This document shows positions 1-6,232 of a stretch of DNA of 7,922 nt, one piece after another (position 1 is the first letter of the stretch; each line of letters begins with the position of its first letter). The notes beneath the pieces were generated by a model, which was not told the origin of the DNA, made no database searches, and saw nothing but the letters and a program-made list of their open reading frames with translations. Made by a program: the position numbers and the translations under genes. This DNA comes from JBFMAE01 sp040756085 (GTDB lineage Bacteria; Desulfobacterota; BSN033; UBA1163). Location: the NCBI GenBank assembly GCA_040756085.1, contig JBFMAE010000302.1, positions 1 through 7,922 of the forward strand. The letters run 5' to 3'.

Positions 1-141
1 CTGGACGGTCAAGGGAGCAAACGGCATCATCGCCTTAAGATGCTGCATCCTTAGTGGCCGTTGGGAAGACTTCTGGGAATATCGCGCCACGGGCTAAAAT
101 TTACCCACAAATTTGTCGCACACCCGTATCCCCTTTTTTAT

Positions 142-169
142 TTGAAAAACTCCAGTTTTCGTTTATGAT
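142..169 (+). promoter_or_regulatory. Possible sigma-70-type promoter ahead of the kinase gene
   Basis: TTGAAA at 142-147 and TATGAT at 164-169 are separated by 16 bp, close to the housekeeping consensus. If it is real, transcription would start near 175-178. That would exclude the ATG at 165 and leave the GTG at 180 as a nearly leaderless start. Chance matches of this quality are common in A/T-rich stretches, so this is only a candidate. Confidence 0.25.
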
Positions 170-1916
170 AGATAAATTAGTGGGAATCAAGTGTATATCA
201 AAAGAAAAAAGAAATCCTGATGCCAGAGAGATCAATGCGCTCCTGGAGATCAGCAAGGCCATTGCTTCTGGTCTCTATCTTGAAGACGTGCTCCGGCTGA
301 TCGTCACCGTCACGGCCAATGTGATGGATTCGAAGATCTGTTCGCTCTGGATTCTCGATGAGAAGGATCAGAGGTTAAAATTGAAAGCCACGCAGAGCAT
401 CAGCGAAGAATATTTAAAGGAAAGAAGCCTGGCCATGGGAGAAGGCGTGGTCGGCCATGTGGCTCTTCATAATCAACCCATAGCTATTCTCGATGTCCTC
501 CAAGAACCCCTCTATAAAGAAAAGGAGTTGGCGAAAAAGGAAGGCCTGGTCTCGATGCTCAGTGTGCCCATGTGCATTAAGGACAGGGTGATCGGCGTGA
601 TCAACTGTTATACCTCCTACCCCCATCCCTTTTCGAAGAGTGAAGAGGAGATGCTCACCGCCGTGGCCAACCAGGCGGCGATCTGCATTGAAAATTCAGG
701 TCTGATGGAGACACTGGATATCGATGAGATTCTCAGACTTGTCTTAGAAGGGGTGACAAAAAATATCGGGTTTGACCGTGCCCGACTTTATCTGGTTAAT
801 GAAAAGAGGAATATTCTTGAATGTAAGATGACAGTGGGAGTTGGGGAGGAAAAGATCAAAGGAATTACTTTATCCCTGGATCCAGAGACGAGTATCGTGG
901 CCCGGTCGATTTTTGAGAAACAGCCCTTCATCATCCCCGATGCCAGCCAGGACCCGAGGGTCAACCCTCTCCTGAAAGAAAAATTCGATCTTCATTCCCT
1001 TGTGGTGATCCCTCTCCTGGCTAAGGAAAAGGCCTTGGGGGCGATTGCAGCCGATCACGTCGAGCCGGGAAAGAATGTTACCAGAGGAACCCTCGAATCG
1101 GTGATGACCTTCGCTCAGCAGGCAGGATTGGCCATCCATAATGCCTTCATGTATGAGGAACTCAAGACCTTCAGCCAGCAGATGGAAGAGAAGATTCAAA
1201 AGACGACTGCCGATCTCAGGAAGACAGAGGCTCAGTTGATTCGTTCCGAAAAACTGGCAGCCCTGGGACAACTGGCAGCAGGCATCGCCCATGAGATTCG
1301 AAATCCATTGACCAGCATCAACATCCTCATCCATTCCCTGACAAAAAATCTTCCTTCTGGAAACGCCCAGCGGGAGGACCTCAAGGTGATTGAAGAGGAA
1401 ATCCATCGGATCAACGAGATCGTTGACCAGTTTCTCAGGTTCGCCAAGCCGGCATCCCCGCTTTTCGAAAAGGCAGAAATTACCCCCATCTTTGAAGAGA
1501 CCCTTCAGTTGCTGAGACCCCAGGTGGAGAGGCGGGGGATCGTTGTTCAAAAAGAGTTCAATTCCCTACCTCCCATTACCATTGACAGGGAACAGATGAA
1601 ACAGGTGATCCTTAATCTTTTGATGAATGCCATCCAGGCAATGCCCAAGGGTGGTCAATTGGGATTGAGTGGGCGAGTCTCAGAGGATGATCAATGGATT
1701 CAACTCTTCATTCAAGATTCCGGGATCGGCATCCCTCCCGAAGATATCAATAGACTCTTCGATCCTTTCTTCTCTACTAAAGAGGGAGGGATCGGCCTTG
1801 GTCTCTCCATCGCCCATCGGATCATCGACCAGCACCATGGAAAGATTGAAGTAGAAAATGCTCCTGAGAAGGGAACCATCTTTACCGTTTGGCTTCCTAT
1901 CCACTATGAAGGGTGA
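165..1916 (+). CDS. Cytosolic GAF-GAF sensor histidine kinase (NtrB-like)
   Basis: Two-component sensor kinase that autophosphorylates on His and should pass the phosphate to the response regulator encoded next door. Numbered from the ATG at 165 (583 aa): GAF domain 1 at about 40-178, GAF domain 2 at about 182-328, a coiled-coil linker at about 330-362, HisKA with H-box HEIRNPL (His376), and HATPase_c with N-box Asn488, G1 box DSGIGI (518-523) and G2 box GIGLGL (542-547). There is no signal peptide or membrane segment, so it probably senses a cytoplasmic ligand or redox state through the GAF domains; the ligand cannot be read. The start is uncertain. The frame is open from a GTG at 54, but the 37 residues that adds look non-coding. 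ATG 165 and GTG 180 are the plausible starts, neither with a good Shine-Dalgarno. All catalytic motifs are intact. Confidence 0.93.
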   Translation: MIDKLVGIKCISKEKRNPDAREINALLEISKAIASGLYLEDVLRLIVTVTANVMDSKICSLWILDEKDQRLKLKATQSISEEYLKERSLAMGEGVVGHVALHNQPIAILDVLQEPLYKEKELAKKEGLVSMLSVPMCIKDRVIGVINCYTSYPHPFSKSEEEMLTAVANQAAICIENSGLMETLDIDEILRLVLEGVTKNIGFDRARLYLVNEKRNILECKMTVGVGEEKIKGITLSLDPETSIVARSIFEKQPFIIPDASQDPRVNPLLKEKFDLHSLVVIPLLAKEKALGAIAADHVEPGKNVTRGTLESVMTFAQQAGLAIHNAFMYEELKTFSQQMEEKIQKTTADLRKTEAQLIRSEKLAALGQLAAGIAHEIRNPLTSINILIHSLTKNLPSGNAQREDLKVIEEEIHRINEIVDQFLRFAKPASPLFEKAEITPIFEETLQLLRPQVERRGIVVQKEFNSLPPITIDREQMKQVILNLLMNAIQAMPKGGQLGLSGRVSEDDQWIQLFIQDSGIGIPPEDINRLFDPFFSTKEGGIGLGLSIAHRIIDQHHGKIEVENAPEKGTIFTVWLPIHYEG

Positions 1917-1918
1917 AC

Positions 1919-1982
1919 AATGGACTATGAAACGGTGGACAATCAACCGTTCATCGTTTATCGTTTAACGTCCATCGTATTT
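1919..1982. repeat. Degenerate 7-bp tandem repeat and imperfect inverted repeat
   Basis: The spacer between kinase and regulator holds five consecutive 7-bp units at 1948-1982: CGTTCAT, CGTTTAT, CGTTTAA, CGTCCAT, CGTATTT. The left part (1920-1934) is an imperfect reverse complement of 1962-1975, with arms ATGGAC and GTCCAT, so the spacer can fold back on itself. It ends just before the Shine-Dalgarno of the regulator gene (AGAGGT, 1987-1992). Function unknown; low-complexity spacer expansion is the simplest reading. Confidence 0.6.
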
Positions 1983-1995
1983 TACAAGAGGTAAC

Positions 1996-3435
1996 ATGCA
2001 GACCATCCTGATCGTCGATGATGACAAATCGATCCGATACTCTCTCAAACGGATGATGGAAGATAAATATTCCATCATCACTGCCCAGAATGGGGAAGAG
2101 GCATTACACCGGGTAGGAGAAAACCCACCGGATCTCGTCATCATGGATATCAAGATGCCGGGCCGAAATGGGATTGATGTGTTGAAAGAGATCAAATCGA
2201 TTGATCCAAAATCCCTGATCATCCTCATGACCGCCTATGGCACCACAGAGACGGCTATCGAGGCAATGAAGTATGGAGCCTTCGATTATATCTTGAAACC
2301 CTTTCCCATTCCGCAGATGAAAGCTCTGGTGGAAAAGGCCATCTCGTTACGAAAACTGATGAAAGAGGAGGTTACCTATGCCTCGCTACCCGCGGGTCAA
2401 GAAGGAGAAGAAGACCGGATTGTTGGAACCTCTCTTAGGATGCAGGAGATCTATAAAATGATCGGCCAGGTTGCCCCGAGTGATGTCACCGTGCTTCTCA
2501 GGGGTGAAAGTGGAACAGGAAAGGAATTGATTGCACGGGCGATCTACCACCACAGCCTCCGTTCCAATCAACCGTTTCTCCCTGTCAACTGCGCAGCGAT
2601 ACCGGATACCCTCCTCGAGAGTGAACTCTTCGGCCATGAAAAAGGAGCTTTTACAGGAGCTTCCTCCCGTCGCATCGGGAAACTGGAGCAGTGTCACGGA
2701 GGGACGATCTTTCTCGATGAGATCGGTGATATGTCCCTCTCCACCCAGGCCAAGCTGCTGAGGGTCCTTCAGGAGAGGAGTTTTGAAAGGCTGGGAGGGA
2801 TGGAAACGATCCGGGTGGATATCCGATTCATCGTTGCTACAAATAAAGATTTAGAAGAAGCCATTTTGAGCAACAGGTTTCGGGAAGACCTCTACTATCG
2901 GCTCAATGTGGTCTCCCTCCTCATTCCACCTTTGAGGGAAAGGAAGGAGGACATCCCTGAACTCGTCTCCTATTTCTTAATGAAGTTCAATCGAGAATTG
3001 AAAAAGGGGATTGTGGAAATCACTCCCGAGGCGATGGAGAAGATCACCTCCTACGGATGGCCAGGGAATATTCGGCAATTGCAGAATGTCCTGAAAAGGG
3101 CTATGGTGCTTTGCCAGGGGGAATGGATTCTCGAAGATCAACTCCTTCTTGAAAAAGGAGAGGAGAAGCGGACGATGGGGGAGGATCGAGATAAAAAAAA
3201 TATCGAGGGTCTTCTCGATATCCTCTTCGAAGAACTTTCGAATGCTTCTGCGATCACACAGGATCTGGATATGATTTCCATCTTGGAAAAAGGCCTGATC
3301 ATCCGTGCACTTCAAAAGACCAAAGGGAATCAGATTCAGGCCGCCATGCTCCTGGGGATCAATCGAAGTACGTTGCGAAGTAAAATGGAGCGGTATCATA
3401 TCAAGAAAGATGTACTGGTAGCGGAAGAGGAATAG
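1996..3435 (+). CDS. NtrC-family sigma-54-dependent response regulator
   Basis: Phosphorylation-controlled enhancer-binding protein that activates RNA polymerase-sigma-54. It is 479 aa, normal for the NtrC class. The receiver domain (about 1-120) has the acidic pair Asp8/Asp9, phosphoacceptor Asp51, Thr79 and Lys101. The AAA+ domain (about 145-370) has Walker A GESGTGKE (170-177), the sigma-54-contacting GAFTGA loop (217-222) and Walker B with Asp241/Glu242. A Fis-type helix-turn-helix lies at about 449-468 near the C terminus. Start ATG 1996 is preceded by AGAGGT at 1987-1992. The gene begins 79 bp after the kinase stop, so the two probably form an operon and a cognate pair. All residues needed for phosphorylation, ATP hydrolysis and sigma-54 contact are present. 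Target genes are unknown; I saw no convincing -24/-12 promoter (TGGCAC-N5-TTGC) in the window. Confidence 0.96.
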   Translation: MQTILIVDDDKSIRYSLKRMMEDKYSIITAQNGEEALHRVGENPPDLVIMDIKMPGRNGIDVLKEIKSIDPKSLIILMTAYGTTETAIEAMKYGAFDYILKPFPIPQMKALVEKAISLRKLMKEEVTYASLPAGQEGEEDRIVGTSLRMQEIYKMIGQVAPSDVTVLLRGESGTGKELIARAIYHHSLRSNQPFLPVNCAAIPDTLLESELFGHEKGAFTGASSRRIGKLEQCHGGTIFLDEIGDMSLSTQAKLLRVLQERSFERLGGMETIRVDIRFIVATNKDLEEAILSNRFREDLYYRLNVVSLLIPPLRERKEDIPELVSYFLMKFNRELKKGIVEITPEAMEKITSYGWPGNIRQLQNVLKRAMVLCQGEWILEDQLLLEKGEEKRTMGEDRDKKNIEGLLDILFEELSNASAITQDLDMISILEKGLIIRALQKTKGNQIQAAMLLGINRSTLRSKMERYHIKKDVLVAEEE

Positions 3436-3450
3436 AAAAAGTTCGGGTAG

Positions 3451-3470
3451 GGGCGATTCATGAATCGCCC
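3451..3470. repeat. Perfect 20-bp palindrome, REP-like
   Basis: GGGCGATTCATGAATCGCCC is its own reverse complement. It is flanked by GTA on the left and GTAC on the right. Palindromes opening with GTAGGGGC and closing with GCCC are, to my knowledge, widely dispersed in intergenic DNA of several environmental bacterial phyla; copy number in this genome cannot be judged from the window. Confidence 0.7.
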
Positions 3471-3538
3471 GTACGGAGTTCGGAGCAAATAACTTTTAAA
3501 TTCTATTTCCGGAGTTTGAGGTTTTAAACTCCGAACTC

Positions 3539-3557
3539 CCTGCCTGCGGCAGGCAGG
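3539..3557. repeat. G+C-rich hairpin CCTGCCTGC-G-GCAGGCAGG
   Basis: Perfect 9-bp inverted repeat around a single central G; as RNA the innermost pairs must open to make a loop. It lies 35 bp upstream of the nadE start. No T-run follows directly, so it is not a standard terminator by itself. Its translation on the minus strand contains the string SPACRRQG, a familiar spurious peptide from such repeats. Confidence 0.6.
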
Positions 3558-3591
3558 CGAACTCATTACTCCGAACTTTTTTGGAGGAAGT

Positions 3592-5328
3592 ATGCGGACA
3601 CTCAGAATTGGTCTCTGCCAGATCAATACGACAGTAGGTGATATCGAAAGAAATACGAGAAAGATTTTAGACTATATCGCACGGGGAAAGAAGATGGGGG
3701 CAGACCTTCTCGCCTTTCCGGAAATGGCGGTCACCGGCTACCCACCTGAAGACCTCCTCTTCATGCCGAAGTTTATCGAGGCCAATTTAAAGGCCATAAA
3801 GAGAATCGCCCAGGATACTTCATCTATCACTGCTATCGTCGGTTTCGTCAATAAAAAAGGGGACATCTTCAACTCCGCTGCCCTCTTACATGAGGGGAAG
3901 ATGATCGATTCCTATTCCAAAACCTATCTTCCAAATTACGGTGTCTTTGATGAAGAACGATATTTCCATGCTGGAAAGGAGAATTTTATCTTTACCCTTA
4001 AGTCCACCCCCATTGGTCTGAGCATCTGTGAAGACCTCTGGTATCCTGGAGACCCTATTCGGACCCAGGCTCTTTATGGAGGAGCGGAACTGATCATCAA
4101 TATTTCTTCCTCCCCTTACCACGCTGGAAAATCTGTCCTTCGGGAGAAGATGATTTCAACCAGGGCTTCGGACAATGCGGCGATCGTTGCCTACTGTAAT
4201 CTGGTGGGGGGGCAGGACGAACTGGTCTTTGATGGAGGAAGTTTGATCTTCGATCAAAGAGGAGAATTGATGGTCCGCGGAAAACAATTTGAGGAGGACC
4301 TGATCCTGGCGGATCTCGATATGGAAGCTGTCTTTCGGATGCGGCTCCATGATCCCCGGATCAGAAGAGAGAGATTGGCCGAAGAAGAGAAAATTCTAAG
4401 AAGAATTTACCTCCCCGATCAAGGCCTTCCAATTAAAAAAAGGCCCCCTCTTCCCAAAAGAGATCCCAAGCCATTGGATCGCCTTTCTGAGATTTATTCT
4501 GCATTGGTTCTTGGCACAAGAGACTATATCCGAAAAAATGGTTTTCAAAAAGTCCTGATCGGTTTGAGCGGAGGCATCGATTCTGCCCTGACGGCTACCA
4601 TTGCTGTGGATGCTTTGGGCAAAAAGGGGGTGATGGGAGTGGCCATGCCCTCTCAATATTCATCGAAGGAATCTCTGGAAGATGCCAGACTTCTGGCCAA
4701 GAACTTAGGCATTCGATTCTTCACCATTCCTATTAAAGAAGTATTTCAGGCCTATCTAAAAACCCTCTCCCCATCTTTTAAAGACCTTAAATCTGATGTT
4801 ACAGAGGAAAACATTCAGGCTCGAATTCGAGGAAACATTCTGATGGCGCTTTCCAATAAATTTGGGTGGCTCGTATTGACCACTGGAAACAAAAGCGAGA
4901 TGAGCGTGGGATATTGCACCCTGTATGGAGATATGGCAGGAGGGTTTGCAGTCCTGAAAGATGTCCCAAAAACTCTCGTTTACGAATTAGCAAAATACAA
5001 AAACAAAAAGGGGGGAAAAACCATCATCCCCAAAAATGTCTTTGTCAAAGCACCTTCTGCAGAATTGAGGCCAAATCAAAAGGATGAGGATTCCCTTCCA
5101 CCCTACCCCATCCTCGATCCGATTCTTCAGGCTTATGTCGAGGAGGATAAGGGAGTTGAAGATATTACAAAGATGGGATTCAAGGAAGGTTTAATCAAAA
5201 AAGTGATCCAGATGGTCGATCGAAATGAATACAAACGAAGGCAAAGCCCTCCAGGTGTTAAGATCACCCAACGCGCTTTAGGTAAGGATCGAAGATTGCC
5301 TGTGACAAATAAATATAGGAATTTTTAG
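3592..5328 (+). CDS. nadE: Glutamine-hydrolysing NAD+ synthetase
   Basis: Catalyses the last step of NAD+ synthesis: deamido-NAD+ plus ATP and glutamine-derived ammonia give NAD+, AMP and PPi. The 578-aa protein is the long two-domain form. The N-terminal nitrilase-like glutaminase (about 1-270) carries a Glu44, Lys110, Cys146 triad (contexts FPEMAVTGYPPEDL, YSKTYLPNYG, SICEDLW). The C-terminal synthetase (about 290-578) has the PP-loop SGGIDS at 326-331, then TTGNKSE, the Lys/Asp-rich ELRPNQKDEDSLPPYP segment and the typical ending with RRQSPPGVKIT and DRRLPVTNKYRNF. Both active sites look intact. ATG 3592 is preceded by GGAGGA at 3583-3588. The gene follows the two-component genes in the same direction but is separated by a 156-bp palindromic spacer, so co-transcription is uncertain. 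The stop abuts the end of the minus-strand antitoxin remnant. Confidence 0.97.
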   Translation: MRTLRIGLCQINTTVGDIERNTRKILDYIARGKKMGADLLAFPEMAVTGYPPEDLLFMPKFIEANLKAIKRIAQDTSSITAIVGFVNKKGDIFNSAALLHEGKMIDSYSKTYLPNYGVFDEERYFHAGKENFIFTLKSTPIGLSICEDLWYPGDPIRTQALYGGAELIINISSSPYHAGKSVLREKMISTRASDNAAIVAYCNLVGGQDELVFDGGSLIFDQRGELMVRGKQFEEDLILADLDMEAVFRMRLHDPRIRRERLAEEEKILRRIYLPDQGLPIKKRPPLPKRDPKPLDRLSEIYSALVLGTRDYIRKNGFQKVLIGLSGGIDSALTATIAVDALGKKGVMGVAMPSQYSSKESLEDARLLAKNLGIRFFTIPIKEVFQAYLKTLSPSFKDLKSDVTEENIQARIRGNILMALSNKFGWLVLTTGNKSEMSVGYCTLYGDMAGGFAVLKDVPKTLVYELAKYKNKKGGKTIIPKNVFVKAPSAELRPNQKDEDSLPPYPILDPILQAYVEEDKGVEDITKMGFKEGLIKKVIQMVDRNEYKRRQSPPGVKITQRALGKDRRLPVTNKYRNF

Positions 5329-5523
5329 GTTCTCCTTTCTCCCAAATATTCATCTATTCCCAGGCCTCCAAATTTCAGGTATTCTTTTCTCGCCTTCCTC
5401 TACCAAACGGCTACGAGAGCTTGCTTCTGGCGAATCAAGTAGCTGACCGATTTGACGAACCAGATCGCTGCTTAACGTTACCGTAATCTTAGCCTTTTGG
5501 GAACGACCTGTGATTGTAGGCAT
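5325..5523 (-). pseudogene. Frameshifted ribbon-helix-helix (CopG-type) antitoxin-like gene
   Basis: An ATG at 5523-5521 follows a purine-rich Shine-Dalgarno-like AAAGGGGG (5530-5537). The frame encodes 57 aa ending at 5350. Residues 12-43 look like a ribbon-helix-helix domain: KITVTLSSDLVRQIGQLLD, then SSRSRLVEE. After VEE the frame turns into unlikely sequence (GEKRIPEIWRPGNR). Removing one base of the CC at 5393-5394 (GG in the gene) restores a plausible tail, ARKEYLKFGGLGIDEYLGER, that ends at a TAA at 5327-5325, overlapping the nadE stop. So this is probably a one-base insertion in a small DNA-binding antitoxin, or a sequencing error. The DNA-binding half would survive; the toxin-binding tail would be lost. 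No partner toxin gene adjoins it. Confidence 0.6.
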
Positions 5524-5557
5524 AAAAGGCCCCCTTTCGTGCCGCTCAGCCGCCAGC

Positions 5558-5616
5558 CGTTAGCCAAAATGCGAATGCCGTCCAGGCGTTCGAGCGAAGC
5601 GTCATTTTGGCTAACG
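5558..5616. repeat. Long inverted repeat with 14-bp perfect arms
   Basis: CGTTAGCCAAAATG (5558-5571) pairs perfectly with CATTTTGGCTAACG (5603-5616). The interior can pair further (CGAATGCC 5572-5579 with GGCGTTCG 5585-5592, one G-T). The right arm contains GGCTAAC (5609-5615), which is also the outer box of the neighbouring attC-like site, so two alternative hairpins share this box. No T-tract follows, so it is not a typical terminator. It lies between the TA cassette and the antitoxin remnant and may be debris of a lost cassette. Confidence 0.65.
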
Positions 5617-5681
5617 GGTTCAGGCCAAAAGAAGTGAGGAGCATTTCAACAATGCCTTTTGCTTTTGGCCTGTTGTTAGGC
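5609..5681 (-). other. attC-like recombination site 1 (73 bp)
   Basis: Read on the minus strand: box GCCTAAC (5681-5675), spacer AA, stem arm CAGGCCAAAAG (5672-5662), a 30-nt loop containing a small GCATT/AATGC hairpin, stem arm CTTTTGGCCTG (5631-5621), spacer AACCC, box GTTAGCC (5615-5609). This matches the integron attC plan: RYYYAAC, imperfect palindrome, GTTRRRY. One position of the last box departs from consensus, and no unpaired base is visible within the 11-bp stem, which is atypical. The stop codon of the DUF2283 gene (5678-5676) lies inside the first box, as is frequent in gene cassettes. Orientation is inferred from the genes and from TAACAA after the first box. Confidence 0.55.
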
Positions 5682-5891
5682 GACGTGTCTTTTCAATTCA
5701 ATTGAAAGAGGTTTTTGCTCCTTTAGCGCGCTGACTTTCAATATGGAGAACCCGATAATGTTCCCTTCTTCATCGACTTTTTCCATCACTGCATCGTTCT
5801 CGGTCTCTTTGAAATAACCGGCTTTCCTTTCAAAGAGAACTTCAAGGTAGTCGCCCTCTTTGTCGTACCAAACTTTTATCGCTTCTGCCAT
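5676..5891 (-). CDS. DUF2283 family protein, probable antitoxin partner
   Basis: 71-aa protein with the DUF2283 signature: an early KVWYDKEGDYLEVLF strand pair, a central acidic stretch, then DEEGNIIGFSILKVSAL near the C terminus. DUF2283 proteins are small and usually found beside small RelE/DUF4258-type genes, so an antitoxin role is likely but not shown here. The start ATG (5891-5889) lies inside the upstream gene, a 16-bp overlap, and is preceded by a GAGAGGTGA-like Shine-Dalgarno, so translation is probably coupled. Its TAA stop falls in the GCCTAAC box of attC-like site 1. Length is normal and I see no damage. Toxin-first order is less common than antitoxin-first but occurs in higBA- and brnTA-type modules. 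Confidence 0.85.
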   Translation of the reverse strand: MAEAIKVWYDKEGDYLEVLFERKAGYFKETENDAVMEKVDEEGNIIGFSILKVSALKEQKPLSIELKRHVA

Positions 5892-6190
5892 AGTGTCTCA
5901 CCTCTCTTCGTCGTGTCAGTAAAATATGCAGTTATGATAAAAAGTTCTTTACCCCTCCCTTTAACAATAACACACATGTATTTGTCTCTGACAGGCGTTT
6001 CCGAATAATACCTATAAAAAAGCTCCACGTCCGAATCCGATCTTGATCTGATAACGATCTCAGGGTTTTGCAACGTCTCTGCTATTTTATCAATCTGACC
6101 AGACATTTCAGGATGGTCAAGCTCTATATGCTCCAGACGCTCATCCGTCAAACGGATATTTCTGTTGAAGATATCTTCAAACCACTTCAT
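5876..6190 (-). CDS. Small RelE/BECR-fold-like protein, probable toxin
   Basis: 104-aa protein. It opens with MKWFEDIF, has a helix with HIELDHPEM and IDKIAETLQNPEIVIRSR, then strands ending in FIITAYFTDT and a terminal W-x-K-R. A HPE motif, a nP-E-x-V-x-x-S/R turn, a central VIV strand and a closing iiTaY strand is the pattern of small BECR/RelE-like nuclease families (DUF4258 and phage PBECR groups). The exact family is inferred from pattern only, as is the likely role as an RNase-type toxin held by the overlapping DUF2283 protein. ATG 6190 has an in-frame TAA three codons upstream, so it cannot extend. It lacks its own good Shine-Dalgarno: the strong AGGAGGT at 6211-6217 is about 20 nt away, apparently serving a tiny upstream frame. 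Confidence 0.75.
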   Translation of the reverse strand: MKWFEDIFNRNIRLTDERLEHIELDHPEMSGQIDKIAETLQNPEIVIRSRSDSDVELFYRYYSETPVRDKYMCVIVKGRGKELFIITAYFTDTTKRGETLWQKR

Positions 6191-6204
6191 ATCTTTTTAA
6201 CCAT
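6187..6204 (-). CDS. Possible 5-aa leader ORF coupled to the toxin gene
   Basis: ATG at 6204-6202 encodes MVKKI and stops at a TGA (6189-6187) that overlaps the toxin ATG as ATGA. It sits 8 nt after AGGAGG, ideal spacing, while the toxin ATG has no such site. Ribosomes finishing this frame could restart on the toxin start codon. It is too short to judge by composition; the support is geometry only. Confidence 0.3.
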   Translation of the reverse strand: MVKKI

Positions 6205-6229
6205 TCCCCATACCTCCTGACTCAAACAT
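6197..6229 (-). CDS. Possible 10-aa leader ORF at the cassette start
   Basis: ATG at 6229-6227, three bases after the GTGA of TTAGGTGAC at the cassette edge, encodes MFESGGMGNG and ends with TAA (6199-6197). It is in frame with the toxin gene, separated by the stop and two codons. An AGGTGA just upstream could act as a weak Shine-Dalgarno. It overlaps the MVKKI frame. It could be a leader peptide, or the original N terminus of the toxin cut off by a stop codon. Confidence 0.25.
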   Translation of the reverse strand: MFESGGMGNG

Positions 6230-6232
6230 GTC

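Larger units (their letters stand above)
3436..3581. repeat. Composite palindromic intergenic element (REP/MITE-like)
   Basis: The gap between the regulator and nadE is almost wholly made of inverted repeats. An 11-bp pair, AAAAAGTTCGG (3436-3446) and CCGAACTTTTT (3571-3581), bounds the region. Inside are a perfect 20-bp palindrome (3451-3470), an 11-bp inverted repeat GGAGTTCGGAG/CTCCGAACTCC (3475-3485 with 3529-3539), a competing 8-bp stem (3510-3517 with 3526-3533) and a G+C-rich 9-bp stem (3539-3547 with 3549-3557). The arm CTCCGAACT occurs twice (3529-3537, 3569-3577). There is no coding capacity. It resembles non-autonomous REP/MITE-type elements and may also shape transcription between the two genes. 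Confidence 0.75.

Noticed and set aside
54..164. Kinase start at GTG 54
   Set aside because: No Shine-Dalgarno, and the added 37 residues do not resemble a domain or linker; an in-frame stop at 36-38 shows only that the frame is open from there.
870..1550. Long open frame on the minus strand inside the kinase gene (226 codons)
   Set aside because: It lies antisense to the clear GAF and HisKA coding region and its translation shows no family pattern; it is a shadow of the kinase codon bias.
3529..3582. Intrinsic terminator after the regulator gene
   Set aside because: CTCCGAAC followed by six T looks like one, but its pairing arm (3478-3485 or 3441-3446) is 80 or more bases away, and the local hairpins are not followed by a T-run. 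Termination is possible but not supported as a classic site.
3396..3626. 76-codon minus-strand frame across the regulator-nadE gap
   Set aside because: It overlaps both gene ends and its middle is a translation of the palindromic repeats (SPACRRQG string), a known type of false ORF.
5470..5565. A third attC site using GGCTAAC (5559-5565, minus) and GTTAAGC inside the antitoxin remnant
   Set aside because: No complementary inner stem is visible between these boxes, so the box matches alone are likely chance.
5609..5681. Reading the 73-bp hairpins as bidirectional terminators
   Set aside because: Neither hairpin is followed by a T-tract on either strand, and the shared outer boxes and asymmetric spacers are not explained by termination.
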